Source of the DNA: an uncultured Oceanospirillaceae bacterium
Lineage (GTDB): Bacteria > Pseudomonadota > Gammaproteobacteria > Pseudomonadales > Balneatricaceae
NCBI GenBank assembly: GCA_937136055.1
Contig: CAKZOD010000016.1
Span: 1-45,802, forward strand
Length of the DNA: 45,802 bases
Direction of reading: 5' to 3'
Every line of letters begins with the position of its first letter. Position 1 is the stretch's first letter. Both the position numbers and the translations under genes were made by a program. The notes below the pieces were generated by a model that had not been told where the DNA came from, made no database searches, and was given only the letters and a program-made list of their open reading frames with translations. This document shows positions 34,605-42,782 of the stretch, in pieces.

Positions 34605-35261
34605 TTGCAAAATCATTGTATAGGCTTTTTACATACTTCAAGTGTACATATAAAAACTTTCGCCACAATATGTGAGCATTTTGATCCCTCTGTTAGTTTA
34701 ATTCACTTAGTAGATGAAGATTTATTAGCGCGCGCTCAAAATGAGGGGTTAACAGCGTCCATCAAAACAGATATTCAAAAACTGCTGGAGAAGTTAGTTG
34801 AGCAAGGTGCAGAAGTTGTTGTTTGTACGTGCTCAAGTATTGGTAGTGCAGCTGAGCTCATTAAGTTTGAAAATGTAGCTAGTCAGCGAATTGATCGCGC
34901 GATGGCTGATAAAGCAGTGTTAACAGGTAAAAGCCTCTTAATATTAGCGGCTCTTGATTCTACACTTGTACCTACGAAGTTATTAATTGAACAATCGGCA
35001 CAAAATCTAGCTCAATCCGTCAAAATAAGCACTTTAAAAGTGGAAGGTGCTTGGCAGTCTTTTGAGTCTAATAATTTGACAGATTACCATCAAAAAATTG
35101 CTGCGAAAATAAAACAGCAGATACTAAACTACGACGTTATTGTTTTAGCTCAAGCATCTATGGCGGGAGCAACGCAGTATTGCGAGGGGGTTGATACACC
35201 TATCCTAAGTAGTCCCGAATTAGGTGTTTTGGCGGCACTTACTGCATTAAAGAAAAGTTAA
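34605..35261 (+). CDS. Asp/Glu racemase superfamily protein
   Basis: A 218-residue protein of the Asp/Glu/hydantoin racemase fold. The first active-site cysteine region is EVVVCTCSSIGSAAE; the second half has YDVIVLAQASMAGAT where classic racemases carry their second catalytic cysteine. With only one of the two cysteines, simple two-base racemisation is unlikely and another reaction, such as decarboxylation or isomerisation, is possible. The TTG start at 34605 is supported by AGGGGA seven bases upstream. It appears to be the third gene of a bdhA-ung-racemase unit. Confidence 0.75.
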   Translation: MQNHCIGFLHTSSVHIKTFATICEHFDPSVSLIHLVDEDLLARAQNEGLTASIKTDIQKLLEKLVEQGAEVVVCTCSSIGSAAELIKFENVASQRIDRAMADKAVLTGKSLLILAALDSTLVPTKLLIEQSAQNLAQSVKISTLKVEGAWQSFESNNLTDYHQKIAAKIKQQILNYDVIVLAQASMAGATQYCEGVDTPILSSPELGVLAALTALKKS

Positions 35262-35405
35262 TATCATAATTTCATTAAAAATCAGAGTGAACTAGCTAAA
35301 TAGTGGTGAAAGTACGCCAAATTAACAGTTAAAGGGATCTATCTAACGGCTAAGGTTATGTTTATAATTGTTTTTTAGACAGTATTTACAGCTGGAGAAA
35401 TCATT

Positions 35406-35945
35406 ATGGATTATGATGCAGTACTTGATTTTTGGTTCAATGAGCTAGAACCTGCTCAGTGGTGGAAAAAGGATCCTGAACTTGATCAATTGATCAAAGA
35501 ACGTTTTGCTTCACTTTATGCAAAAGCAAGCATTGGAGAGCTTTATCAATGGCGTGATACGGCTCGAGGACGCTTAGCAGAAATTATTATTCTCGATCAA
35601 TTCTCACGTAATATGTTTCGCGGTTCAGCTCAGGCTTTCTCAACAGATTCAATGGCTATAGTACTCACACAAGAGGCGATAAGAGCTGGCCAAGATACAC
35701 AATTATCAGCGGTAGAAAGAAGCTTTTTATATATGCCTTTCATGCACAGTGAGTCTGTTGAAATCCACGAACTTGCAAAACCATTATTTGATGATGTGGG
35801 TATTGAAGGAAATATTGAAAGTGCGCAGCAGCACTTTGATATCATTAAACAATTTGGTCGTTATCCGCACCGTAACCAGCTATTGTGGCGCGAATCAACA
35901 CAGGAAGAAATGGATTTTCTAGAGCAGCCCGGTTCAAGCTTCTAA
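35406..35945 (+). CDS. DUF924 family protein
   Basis: A 179-residue soluble helical protein of the DUF924 family: VLDFWFNELEPAQWWKKD, then GRLAEIIILDQFSRNMFRGS, FLYMPFMHSESVEIH and FGRYPHRNQLLWRESTQEE are all hallmarks. The fold resembles tetratricopeptide-like repeats; function unknown. ATG start with GGAG eight bases upstream. It stands alone, separated by more than 140 bases from genes on either side. Confidence 0.9.
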   Translation: MDYDAVLDFWFNELEPAQWWKKDPELDQLIKERFASLYAKASIGELYQWRDTARGRLAEIIILDQFSRNMFRGSAQAFSTDSMAIVLTQEAIRAGQDTQLSAVERSFLYMPFMHSESVEIHELAKPLFDDVGIEGNIESAQQHFDIIKQFGRYPHRNQLLWRESTQEEMDFLEQPGSSF

Positions 35946-36125
35946 TAAACTTGTACTTAATAGTGAGCTAAGCAAGAAAAAACAAGCTAAAATCTTTCGA
36001 TTTATGTATAAAATCATAGGTTTAAGATTGTTTTATGCTTGGCTTCTTTACTTAAAGGTCAGATCACTGGATGAAAATTTAGCATCGAAACGTAAGGGAA
36101 ACAAAGCGCTAAGACAGTCGTTATA

Positions 36126-37001
36126 GTGAAAATCACAAAGGCACACCTCTTGAAAAATAGCATTGTCACCCTCGGTCCTCAAGGGACATATTCTGAAATA
36201 GCGACTAAGCAGTATTTAAAAACGAATAATCTAGATTTTGAGATTAGTTACGCATCAACGTTGGGAAGAGCACTCAATTCGATTGGCAGAACTGCATCAG
36301 CAGGCATGTTGCCAATTGAAAATTTCTCAGAAGGTTTTGTTAATCCTGTGCTTGATCATTTAGTTAATAGCCAGCTGTATATTAGGGCAGAAATGCTATT
36401 GCCTATTCGCTTTTCGCTGGTTAGTAACTGTTTAAATGTCGATGATGTTGATAGAGTGTTTGTTCAATTTGTTGCAAAAGGGCAATGTGCCGAGTATTTA
36501 GAAAGTATTCAGGGCGTAAGCTATATCAGTACAGAAAGTAATACTCAATCTCTTGCTCTTATGCTGGAAAATGAGGGAGCTGCTGCTGTAGTACCAAGTC
36601 ATTTATTGGCGGGTCATCATTTTAACTTGGTTATTGATAACGTCACTGATTATAAAAATAATCAGACCCGCTTTTTACTATTTTCAGATCGTATGAGTGA
36701 AAGTGAAATCTGCCCTTTGGTAAGCTTTAAAACGAGTATAATTGTGCTCTTTCATGATGATTACCCGGGTTATTTAGAGACTATTTTAAGATGTTTTACG
36801 GCTCGTAATATAAATTTGACGTCGATTGTTTCAAGACCGACACGACAAACATTTGGTAAGTATCATTTCTTTATTGATCTTGACGGACATTTACAGGATA
36901 AGAATGTGAGTGAAGCAGTAGATGAAATCAGTAAGCGCTTTAAAGTGAAAGTATTAGGATCGTATGCTAAATCTGCAACTGAATTAATTGCTAATAGCTA
37001 A
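36126..37001 (+). CDS. Prephenate dehydratase-like protein with ACT domain, divergent active site
   Basis: A 291-residue protein with the two-lobed prephenate dehydratase fold (about 12-188) and an ACT domain (about 203-278). Kept: LGPQGTYSE, the PIEN segment, and the catalytic TRF (181-183) in NNQTRFLLF. Changed: the usual SHPQ-x-LAQC segment reads VQFVAKGQC (112-122 region), so its His and Gln are missing; ENS is ENF; and the phenylalanine-binding ESRP of ACT is VSRP (235-238). It may be a dehydratase with altered control, a different prephenate enzyme, or a ligand-binding protein. The GTG start lacks a good ribosome site; a TTG at 36150 has AAAGG eight bases upstream and would remove eight residues. 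It lies 14 bases before the MocR gene. Confidence 0.75.
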   Translation: MKITKAHLLKNSIVTLGPQGTYSEIATKQYLKTNNLDFEISYASTLGRALNSIGRTASAGMLPIENFSEGFVNPVLDHLVNSQLYIRAEMLLPIRFSLVSNCLNVDDVDRVFVQFVAKGQCAEYLESIQGVSYISTESNTQSLALMLENEGAAAVVPSHLLAGHHFNLVIDNVTDYKNNQTRFLLFSDRMSESEICPLVSFKTSIIVLFHDDYPGYLETILRCFTARNINLTSIVSRPTRQTFGKYHFFIDLDGHLQDKNVSEAVDEISKRFKVKVLGSYAKSATELIANS

Positions 37002-37015
37002 CGCCGAGTATAAAT

Positions 37016-38488
37016 GTGATAAAAAGTGAATACCTAAGCGAATTATTTATTCCTTATTTGAAAAAAGAGGAGAAAGTTGCACAGTACATTCAGCTTTTTA
37101 GAGCGCTACAAAGCTGTATCTTGGAAGGAAAGTTAACAGCTGGTGCGAAGCTACCAGCGACAAGACCTTTGGCGCATTCTTTAAAGGTCTCACGCAATAC
37201 GGTAAAAGCTGCTTTCGAGCTTCTTCAAGCTGAGGGATATATTCAAACTCGGCTCGGTGCTGGAACATTTGTGAGTGATATCACTAGTGTGCAGCTTAAT
37301 AGAGAGCAAGATTGTTCGGTTCAAAGTACTTTGCCTGTTGAAATTGAATTCTCTAATTTAATGAACCGCCTTGATTGGCAAGCACACCAAAACATTACGA
37401 TGGGGTTAGGATTGCTGGCGCCTGCTTTACCTGCTATGAGTCAATTCCCTTGGATTCAATGGCAAAGAGCAGTGAATTATGCGGGTCGGGTGATGAAGCA
37501 TGAATCCCCGAAATCAGAATTCGGTTGTGAAGAGCTGCGCGAGCAAATCGCTGATTACCTTCAAATCGTTAGAGGAGTAAAGTGTAGCTCCTCAAATATA
37601 TTAATTTTTTCCGGTTCCCAACAGGCAATTTATTTTACATTACAGCTGTTAATTAATCCTGGTGAGTCAGTATTTGTTGAAGATCCCTGTTACTTTGGTA
37701 TCGATGGTGCCGTTAATGCACTCGGTGCTGTAAAAGTACCTATTGCAGTGGATGAAAGTGGTTTCAATTTACAGCCGGATGATTATCTCAAAAGCAAATT
37801 AGCGGTGGTGACGCCTTCTCGAAATTACCCGCTTGGCCATACTATGAGCCTGACACGCAGAATGGCGCTCTTAAATTGGGCGAATAACCACAACGGGTGG
37901 GTTATTGAGGATGATTATGACAGCGAGTTTAGATTTGATAGGCCACCACTAACTTCCTTACAAGGCTTGAGTAATGGGCAAAGAGTAATCTATGCAGGTA
38001 CTTTTAGTCGTATTTTGCACCAATCGATTCGCATTGGTTATTTGGTGCTGCCGGATCAGCTTGTCGCCCCGTTTTCGGTGGCGAAGCGCTTGATGCATGG
38101 TAGTTTACCGGTCTTGCCGCAACTTGCATTAGCTAAATTTATGGCAAATGGGCATTTTTCAAGCCATGTTAGAAAGATGCGCAAACTCTACAGTATCCGC
38201 CGAGATATCCTTAGATCACTCATTAGTGAACAATTGCCTAGCTATTTGCAGGAAGTGAGCAGCGATGGCGGTATGCACTGCGTGTATTATTTAAAACATG
38301 CGTTAAGCGATATTGAAATTTGTGACCAAGCAGCTAAACAAGGTTTAGCTATTCGTCCTTTATCATCTTATTATTCTCAAAAAATGATCAAGCAGGGTTT
38401 GGTTATTGGTTTTGCTGGCTTTAGTGAGAGTGAGCAAGTAAAAGCTGTCAGTATTCTAAAGCACATAATGGTAAATGACATTCAGTAA
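37016..38488 (+). CDS. MocR/GntR-type regulator with aminotransferase-like domain lacking the PLP lysine
   Basis: The 490-residue protein has a GntR winged helix (about 20-88: LPATRPLAHSLKVSRNTVKAAFELLQAEGYI) and a fold-type I aminotransferase domain (about 125-485), as in PdxR, TauR and GabR. In those proteins PLP binds a lysine in GTFSK. Here the segment is GTFSRILHQSIRIGYL, with arginine at 332 (38009-38011). The family PSHQ-x-P segment is also changed, to PSRNYPLG (267-274). The EDDYDSEF loop (298-305) is kept. It may bind a ligand non-covalently instead. GTG start, 14 bases after the dehydratase-like gene. Its likely targets are the adjacent genes. Confidence 0.85.
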   Translation: MIKSEYLSELFIPYLKKEEKVAQYIQLFRALQSCILEGKLTAGAKLPATRPLAHSLKVSRNTVKAAFELLQAEGYIQTRLGAGTFVSDITSVQLNREQDCSVQSTLPVEIEFSNLMNRLDWQAHQNITMGLGLLAPALPAMSQFPWIQWQRAVNYAGRVMKHESPKSEFGCEELREQIADYLQIVRGVKCSSSNILIFSGSQQAIYFTLQLLINPGESVFVEDPCYFGIDGAVNALGAVKVPIAVDESGFNLQPDDYLKSKLAVVTPSRNYPLGHTMSLTRRMALLNWANNHNGWVIEDDYDSEFRFDRPPLTSLQGLSNGQRVIYAGTFSRILHQSIRIGYLVLPDQLVAPFSVAKRLMHGSLPVLPQLALAKFMANGHFSSHVRKMRKLYSIRRDILRSLISEQLPSYLQEVSSDGGMHCVYYLKHALSDIEICDQAAKQGLAIRPLSSYYSQKMIKQGLVIGFAGFSESEQVKAVSILKHIMVNDIQ

Positions 38489-38662
38489 TTGCTCGCTAAA
38501 TATTTTCAGGGATATATTCATAACCTAACAGTATAAGAACGTTAATATTTAGTTTATAAACAGTTAGTCCCTAGTGTATTCTTGAACAATGTAATTCCCA
38601 CAAAAAAATATAGTAGAGAACAGCTTTGCTGGACTTAATCAGTAAGAAATGGAACGCGTTTA
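38489..38662 (+). promoter_or_regulatory. Intergenic region between the MocR-like regulator and the PLP enzyme
   Basis: 174 AT-rich bases in front of the PLP-enzyme gene, the natural place for a promoter controlled by the regulator upstream. It contains the 10-bp palindrome GTTTATAAAC (38552-38561) flanked by the related pieces TTAGTTTA and CAGTTAGT. MocR proteins usually bind paired direct repeats, which I could not define with certainty. Confidence 0.35.
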
Positions 38663-39925
38663 ATGAAATCAGAAGATACCCAAAAGACAGAAAACTCAAA
38701 TGATCACTTTGCTAGCGATGTAGTGCATTTTGATAGAAACTTGCCTGAAGTCAATGGCGCTATCCATTATCCTGTTCATCCGTCAACTCAGTATACTTTC
38801 AGCTCTGTTGAAGAGCTGATTAGTGTTTTTCAAGGGAAGAAGAAAGGCAACTCGCCATACTCACGACAGGGAACACCAACTACTGCAGCATTAGAAGCAA
38901 AGCTGGCTTATATCGAAGGAGGAGACTCTGCAGTCGCTTTCGCAACGGGGATGGCTGCGATCGCAGCTGTTTTTAATACCTTGCTAAAAGCAGGCGATCA
39001 CATCGTCGTTTCAAAGTACTTGTTTGGTAATACGGCGAGTTTCTTTAATACGCTTGAAGGCTTTGGGGTGTTAGTTTCTAGAGTTGATGCTTCTTGCGTT
39101 GATAATGTCATTCAAGCTTGCACAGATAAAACGCGGTTAGTTTTTGTAGAAACAATAGCTAATCCAGGTACGCAAATGCCTGATTTAAGTGCTATTGGTG
39201 ATTACTGCGAAGCTAAAAACTTACTGTATATTGTTGATAATACGATACTATCTCCATACTTATTCCAGCCTAAACGAGTAAAAGCTTCATTAGTTATTCA
39301 CTCTTTAACGAAGTCTGTAGCAGGGCAGGGGCAAATCCTCGGTGGTGTTGTAGTTAATACCGGTTTATTTGATTGGACAAAGTATCCTCATATTTTTGAA
39401 GGTTATCGCACAGGTGATGCAAATAAATGGGGTCTTATGCAGGTCAGAAAGAAAGGACTCCGGGATATGGGGGCTACTCTAACGTCTCACTCGGCGCACA
39501 TGATCAGCCTTGGTTTAGAAACACTTGCCATAAGAATGGATAAAAGTAGTGAGACGGCTTTGGCTGTCGCTCGTTTTTTGAACTCTCACCCTAAAGTGTC
39601 TAAAGTACACTACCCGATGATAGAAGAACATCCTTCACACCAACAAGCAAAAGCACTTTTCAAAGCAGGCTCTTGGTTGCTTTCCTTTGAGCTCGATGAC
39701 TCTGAAGGGTGTTTACAAGTCGTCGACAAGTTAAAAGTATTTGTTAAAGCGACAGGGCTTGGCGACACACGTAGCTTGATTATCCCCGTTGCGCCAACAA
39801 TTTTTTGGGAAATGGGAGAGAAAAAGCGTGCGGATATGAATATTGAGGATGGATTGGTGCGTATATCAATCGGCCTAGAAGAATCGTCAGTGTTAATTGC
39901 AGATCTCGAGCAAGCACTTAGCTAA
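38663..39925 (+). CDS. Trans-sulfuration-type PLP enzyme (cystathionine gamma-synthase family)
   Basis: A 420-residue Cys/Met-metabolism PLP enzyme from the branch with the opening VHFDRNLPEVNGAIHYPVHP and SPYSRQGTPTTAALEAKL. Cofactor residues are present: VDNTILSPYLFQP (Asp) and the Schiff-base lysine K217 in IHSLTKSVAGQGQ. The usual GGHG after the lysine is AGQG. Only distantly similar to the other family member at 10.3-11.5 kb. Likely acts on a homoserine- or cysteine-derived substrate, but the reaction is not clear. GGAA upstream serves as ribosome site. It follows the MocR-like gene, its probable regulator. Confidence 0.87.
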   Translation: MKSEDTQKTENSNDHFASDVVHFDRNLPEVNGAIHYPVHPSTQYTFSSVEELISVFQGKKKGNSPYSRQGTPTTAALEAKLAYIEGGDSAVAFATGMAAIAAVFNTLLKAGDHIVVSKYLFGNTASFFNTLEGFGVLVSRVDASCVDNVIQACTDKTRLVFVETIANPGTQMPDLSAIGDYCEAKNLLYIVDNTILSPYLFQPKRVKASLVIHSLTKSVAGQGQILGGVVVNTGLFDWTKYPHIFEGYRTGDANKWGLMQVRKKGLRDMGATLTSHSAHMISLGLETLAIRMDKSSETALAVARFLNSHPKVSKVHYPMIEEHPSHQQAKALFKAGSWLLSFELDDSEGCLQVVDKLKVFVKATGLGDTRSLIIPVAPTIFWEMGEKKRADMNIEDGLVRISIGLEESSVLIADLEQALS

Positions 39926-39936
39926 TAGAGTAGACA

Positions 39937-40239
39937 TTGAAGCTTTTATACACCCATCCTAATCCTTTTATTGTTCATAATGCTAAATGTATTATTGAGC
40001 AAAGTAGCATAAAAGTGATGCTCAAGAATGAGATGACCGCTGGAGCTGTCGGTGAGCTTCCGCCAATTGACAATTGGCTTGAGTTATGGGTGTTAGAAGA
40101 AATGCATTATGAGAGAGCGTTAGCAATGCTAAGTGACTTTAATCAGCCAGAGAAAAGTCATTGGTATTGCTCAAACTGTTCAGAAAATAACGGTGGTGCG
40201 TTTGAGTGGTGTTGGAGTTGCGGTGAAGAGAGGTGTTAA
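39937..40239 (+). CDS. DUF2007 domain protein with C-terminal zinc ribbon
   Basis: A 100-residue protein. Residues 1-70 match DUF2007 (signal-transducing PII-like fold; LLYTHPNPFIVHNAKCIIEQ, then ELWVLEEMHYERAL). Residues 75-100 form a zinc ribbon with two CxxC pairs (WYCSNCSE, WCWSCGEE) resembling RanBP2-type fingers. The TTG start at 39937 has AGAG six bases upstream, and the gene begins 11 bases after the PLP-enzyme stop, so it is probably co-transcribed. Function unknown. Confidence 0.75.
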   Translation: MKLLYTHPNPFIVHNAKCIIEQSSIKVMLKNEMTAGAVGELPPIDNWLELWVLEEMHYERALAMLSDFNQPEKSHWYCSNCSENNGGAFEWCWSCGEERC

Positions 40240-40288
40240 AGAACCATTTTATACAATGGATAATCAATGTATTGTAAAATCATAATTC

Positions 40289-40336
40289 GCGAGCGAAGGC
40301 TCGCTTAATTGCTCTTTTGCACGAGGTGCAAAAGAG
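40289..40336. terminator. Tandem hairpins between convergent genes
   Basis: First, GCGAGC and GCTCGC (40289-40304) close a GAAG loop. Then CTCTTTTGCAC and GTGCAAAAGAG (40312-40336) form an 11-bp perfect stem around GAG. The second hairpin touches the stop codon of the minus-strand HD-GYP gene. Neither has a T-run, but the position fits transcription termination for both convergent genes. Confidence 0.6.
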
Positions 40337-41884
40337 TTAAGAAGGGTCGGCGTATTCTTTTTGAATGCTTAATACTTTTTCAATATTCTTTTGCAGCAAT
40401 AGTACAAGGGCAGGGTCAAAATGCTTGCCTGATTCATTGGCAATTAAGTCCATTGTATCTTCTGTTGTCCACGCCTTTTTGTAGCACCGCTTCGAGCAGA
40501 GCGCATCGAACACATCAGCAACAGCTGTGATACGCGCAAATATATGAATATCTTCGCCAATTAAGCCGTTAGGGTATCCAGAACCGTCCCATTTTTCATG
40601 GTGCTGTAGAGCAATTATTGCACCACTTTGAATAATAGGGCGCTTTGAGTCACTTAGCACTTGAGCACCAAGAAGGGAGTGTGATTTCATTATTTCCCAT
40701 TCTTCGCTGGTGTGTTTGCCTGGTTTGTTCAGTATGTGATCAGGGATACCAACTTTGCCAATATCATGCAAAGGAGATGCAAGTTTTATGGCATATATGT
40801 CATCGTCAGCGAGGCCGGATTCTCTAGCGAGCAACTCGCAAATTTTGGAGACACGAATAATGTGATTTCCGGTTTCCTGTGAGCGTGTTTCCACAGCACC
40901 ACTGAGCATTGAGATAATCTCGTTTTGCGTTGCTTCTACTTCTTGCCACAAGCGTAAATTCTCATGGGCGATAGCAATGTTTTGTACAAAAAGCTCAACG
41001 AGGTTTTTAGCATCTTCAGTAATCAGCTTTCTAGAGTGTAAATAAAGTAAGCTTTTGTGATTGTCATCCGTGGTAAAAGCAACAATAACTTCGTTTTCTT
41101 TAATGATGCTATAACCATTTTCGGTAGTGTTTAGCCATTCATTTAAAATAGGCTGCGGAATCGCGTTACTTGGATCTTGTCCAACTAAATCTTGATAATC
41201 ACCAATAGCTGCAACCACTTTTACTTCTTGGCCTGTTTCAAGAGCCGCCACACCTGATGAGTTTACAAGTGCTGCATTTGGTTCTAGATAGAGTAGGGAG
41301 GTTAACTGGTTTAAAGCGCCGTGAGTGAATTCATGTAGATAGCGCTCTTTAAAAATATGAGAAGAGGCTTTTATTACACGTTTGAGTTCAATGCGGTTTT
41401 GGTTTAACGCTGCTAAATCACGATAGGAGCGAATGCCAGAAATGACACTTGAAAATAGTTTTTGGGAAGTCAGTTCAGTTTTGTTCTTGTAATCGTTTAT
41501 ATCGTAATCGACTATAACCTGTTTTTCAGGGGCTTGGCCGGGTTGTCCTGTGCGCAGAATAATGCGAATAAGTGAATTATTGAGCTCTTCACGAATCCAT
41601 TTGGTGATTTTTAACCCTTCAGTGTCAGTTTCCATGACGACATCAAGTAAGACAATCGCTATGTCGTCTCTTTCAGTTAAAATTTGCTTGGCTTCTCTTC
41701 CAGAGAGAGCGGATAAAAAGTTTAAATGTCTACCTTCAAAGCTTACGTCATCTAATGCGAAGCGCGTGACATCATGAACGGATTGCTCATCGTCTACGAT
41801 TAACACATTCCATGGTGAAGATTCAGTGCTGTTAATTTCATTAGTTTGATCAATCTCAATGTCATCAATCAAAAAATCATACAT
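40337..41884 (-). CDS. Response regulator with DUF3369 and HD-GYP c-di-GMP phosphodiesterase domains
   Basis: The 515-residue protein has a receiver domain (about 25-150; NVLIVDDEQSVHD, phospho-acceptor Asp in IVLLDVVME), a DUF3369 sensor region (about 170-310) and a C-terminal HD-GYP domain (about 320-500). The catalytic set is intact: GNHIIRVSKI, PLHDIGKVGIPDHIL, HHEKWDGSGYPNGL and ITAVADVFDAL. It should hydrolyse c-di-GMP when phosphorylated, favouring motility over attached growth. No sensor kinase is adjacent, so it is an orphan in this window. Transcribed as a single gene. Confidence 0.94.
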   Translation of the reverse strand: MYDFLIDDIEIDQTNEINSTESSPWNVLIVDDEQSVHDVTRFALDDVSFEGRHLNFLSALSGREAKQILTERDDIAIVLLDVVMETDTEGLKITKWIREELNNSLIRIILRTGQPGQAPEKQVIVDYDINDYKNKTELTSQKLFSSVISGIRSYRDLAALNQNRIELKRVIKASSHIFKERYLHEFTHGALNQLTSLLYLEPNAALVNSSGVAALETGQEVKVVAAIGDYQDLVGQDPSNAIPQPILNEWLNTTENGYSIIKENEVIVAFTTDDNHKSLLYLHSRKLITEDAKNLVELFVQNIAIAHENLRLWQEVEATQNEIISMLSGAVETRSQETGNHIIRVSKICELLARESGLADDDIYAIKLASPLHDIGKVGIPDHILNKPGKHTSEEWEIMKSHSLLGAQVLSDSKRPIIQSGAIIALQHHEKWDGSGYPNGLIGEDIHIFARITAVADVFDALCSKRCYKKAWTTEDTMDLIANESGKHFDPALVLLLQKNIEKVLSIQKEYADPS

Positions 41885-42302
41885 TTCAAAACTCCTAAAC
41901 CTCTCTTCTGGGCGTTGCTTACCCCGACTTTAATTCCGTTTCATTAGCATAAGGCGATAGTATCATTTGCGTTTAATGAATCCTATGAGAACAAATACTA
42001 TTCATCATGATTGTAAACGTCTATCAATTTTCAATTTATTTAAAATCAGTAGTTTGTAGTGCTTTTTAATTATAGTACACAAGCAGAGCAATTGCTGATC
42101 GAAATATAAAGTAGTGTTGATTCACAATTAAGAGTGTGAACATTACCTATTATAGCTAAAGCGGTATTATAGAGGTTTAATTGTCTGAATGAAACATTAA
42201 TATCGGTTCGATTTGCACTCGTTTTTGCACTGTGTAAATGACTTAAAAATTTGATTTTGCAGCTAAAAATGCATTTTTTTGTTTAAAATCAATTTTTGAT
42301 TA
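41885..42302. other. Intergenic region between the HD-GYP gene and the cold-shock promoter
   Basis: 418 AT-rich bases between divergent transcription units with no gene I can support. The HD-GYP promoter must lie in its left part; TCC-rich and homopolymer tracts are common, but no clear operator stands out. Confidence 0.45.
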
Positions 42303-42330
42303 TTGACCACAGAGAAAAGGTGTATATAAT
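42303..42330 (+). promoter_or_regulatory. Strong sigma-70 promoter of the cold-shock gene
   Basis: TTGACC (42303-42308) and TATAAT (42325-42330) are separated by 16 bases, near-consensus. Transcription would start near 42337, giving a 5' untranslated leader of about 150 nt, the length known for cspA-type cold-inducible mRNAs that refold with temperature. The leader holds AATATATAATTAAGG-type AU-rich sequence before the gene. Confidence 0.75.
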
Positions 42331-42489
42331 TCACCTAGCTAGAAAATAAGTTCCATATTTATGTACCATTTCGATGTCCTGTTTGTTCATGCCTCGTCAT
42401 GATATTCATAAGTAAAAGCAACATTTCCGGCCAAAAGCCTTAATATATAATTAAGGTATAACTTACTCTTGAATTTAAAGGATTTTCTT

Positions 42490-42696
42490 ATGTCTACTAC
42501 AACTGGTACCGTTAAGTGGTTCAATGAAACTAAAGGCTTTGGCTTTATCGAGCAAGAATCAGGTCCAGACGTATTCGCTCATTTCAGCGCTATCGCTGGT
42601 GAAGGATTCAAAACTCTAGCTGAAGGTCAAAAAGTTCAGTTCACTGTTTCTCAAGGTCAAAAAGGCCCACAAGCTGAGAACATCGTTGCTCTATAA
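42490..42696 (+). CDS. CspA-family cold-shock protein
   Basis: A 68-residue single cold-shock domain that binds single-stranded RNA or DNA. RNP1 is KGFGFIE and RNP2 is VFAHFSAI; the start [17 protein letters not shown] and the end [10 protein letters not shown] are standard. The ATG at 42490 ([10 protein letters not shown]) is preferred to an in-frame ATG or other start seven codons upstream because AAAGGA lies eight bases before it and the shorter form fits the family. A strong promoter, long leader and dedicated terminator make it a single-gene unit. Whether it is cold-induced cannot be told from sequence. Confidence 0.95.
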   Translation: MSTTTGTVKWFNETKGFGFIEQESGPDVFAHFSAIAGEGFKTLAEGQKVQFTVSQGQKGPQAENIVAL

Positions 42697-42726
42697 TTGA
42701 GACAACTGCCGCTCTAGTAATAGAGT

Positions 42727-42763
42727 AAAAAAAGGGTGCTTTCTTCGGAATGTGCCTTTTTTT
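42727..42763. terminator. Bidirectional terminator of the cold-shock gene
   Basis: AAAAAAAGG pairs with CCTTTTTTT, and the stem continues with a few wobble pairs and one mismatch to a C(TTCG)G tetraloop. The T-run on either strand makes it usable by both the cold-shock gene and the convergent NYN gene. Confidence 0.88.
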
Positions 42764-42782
42764 GTGTCTGTAATTCTATATA

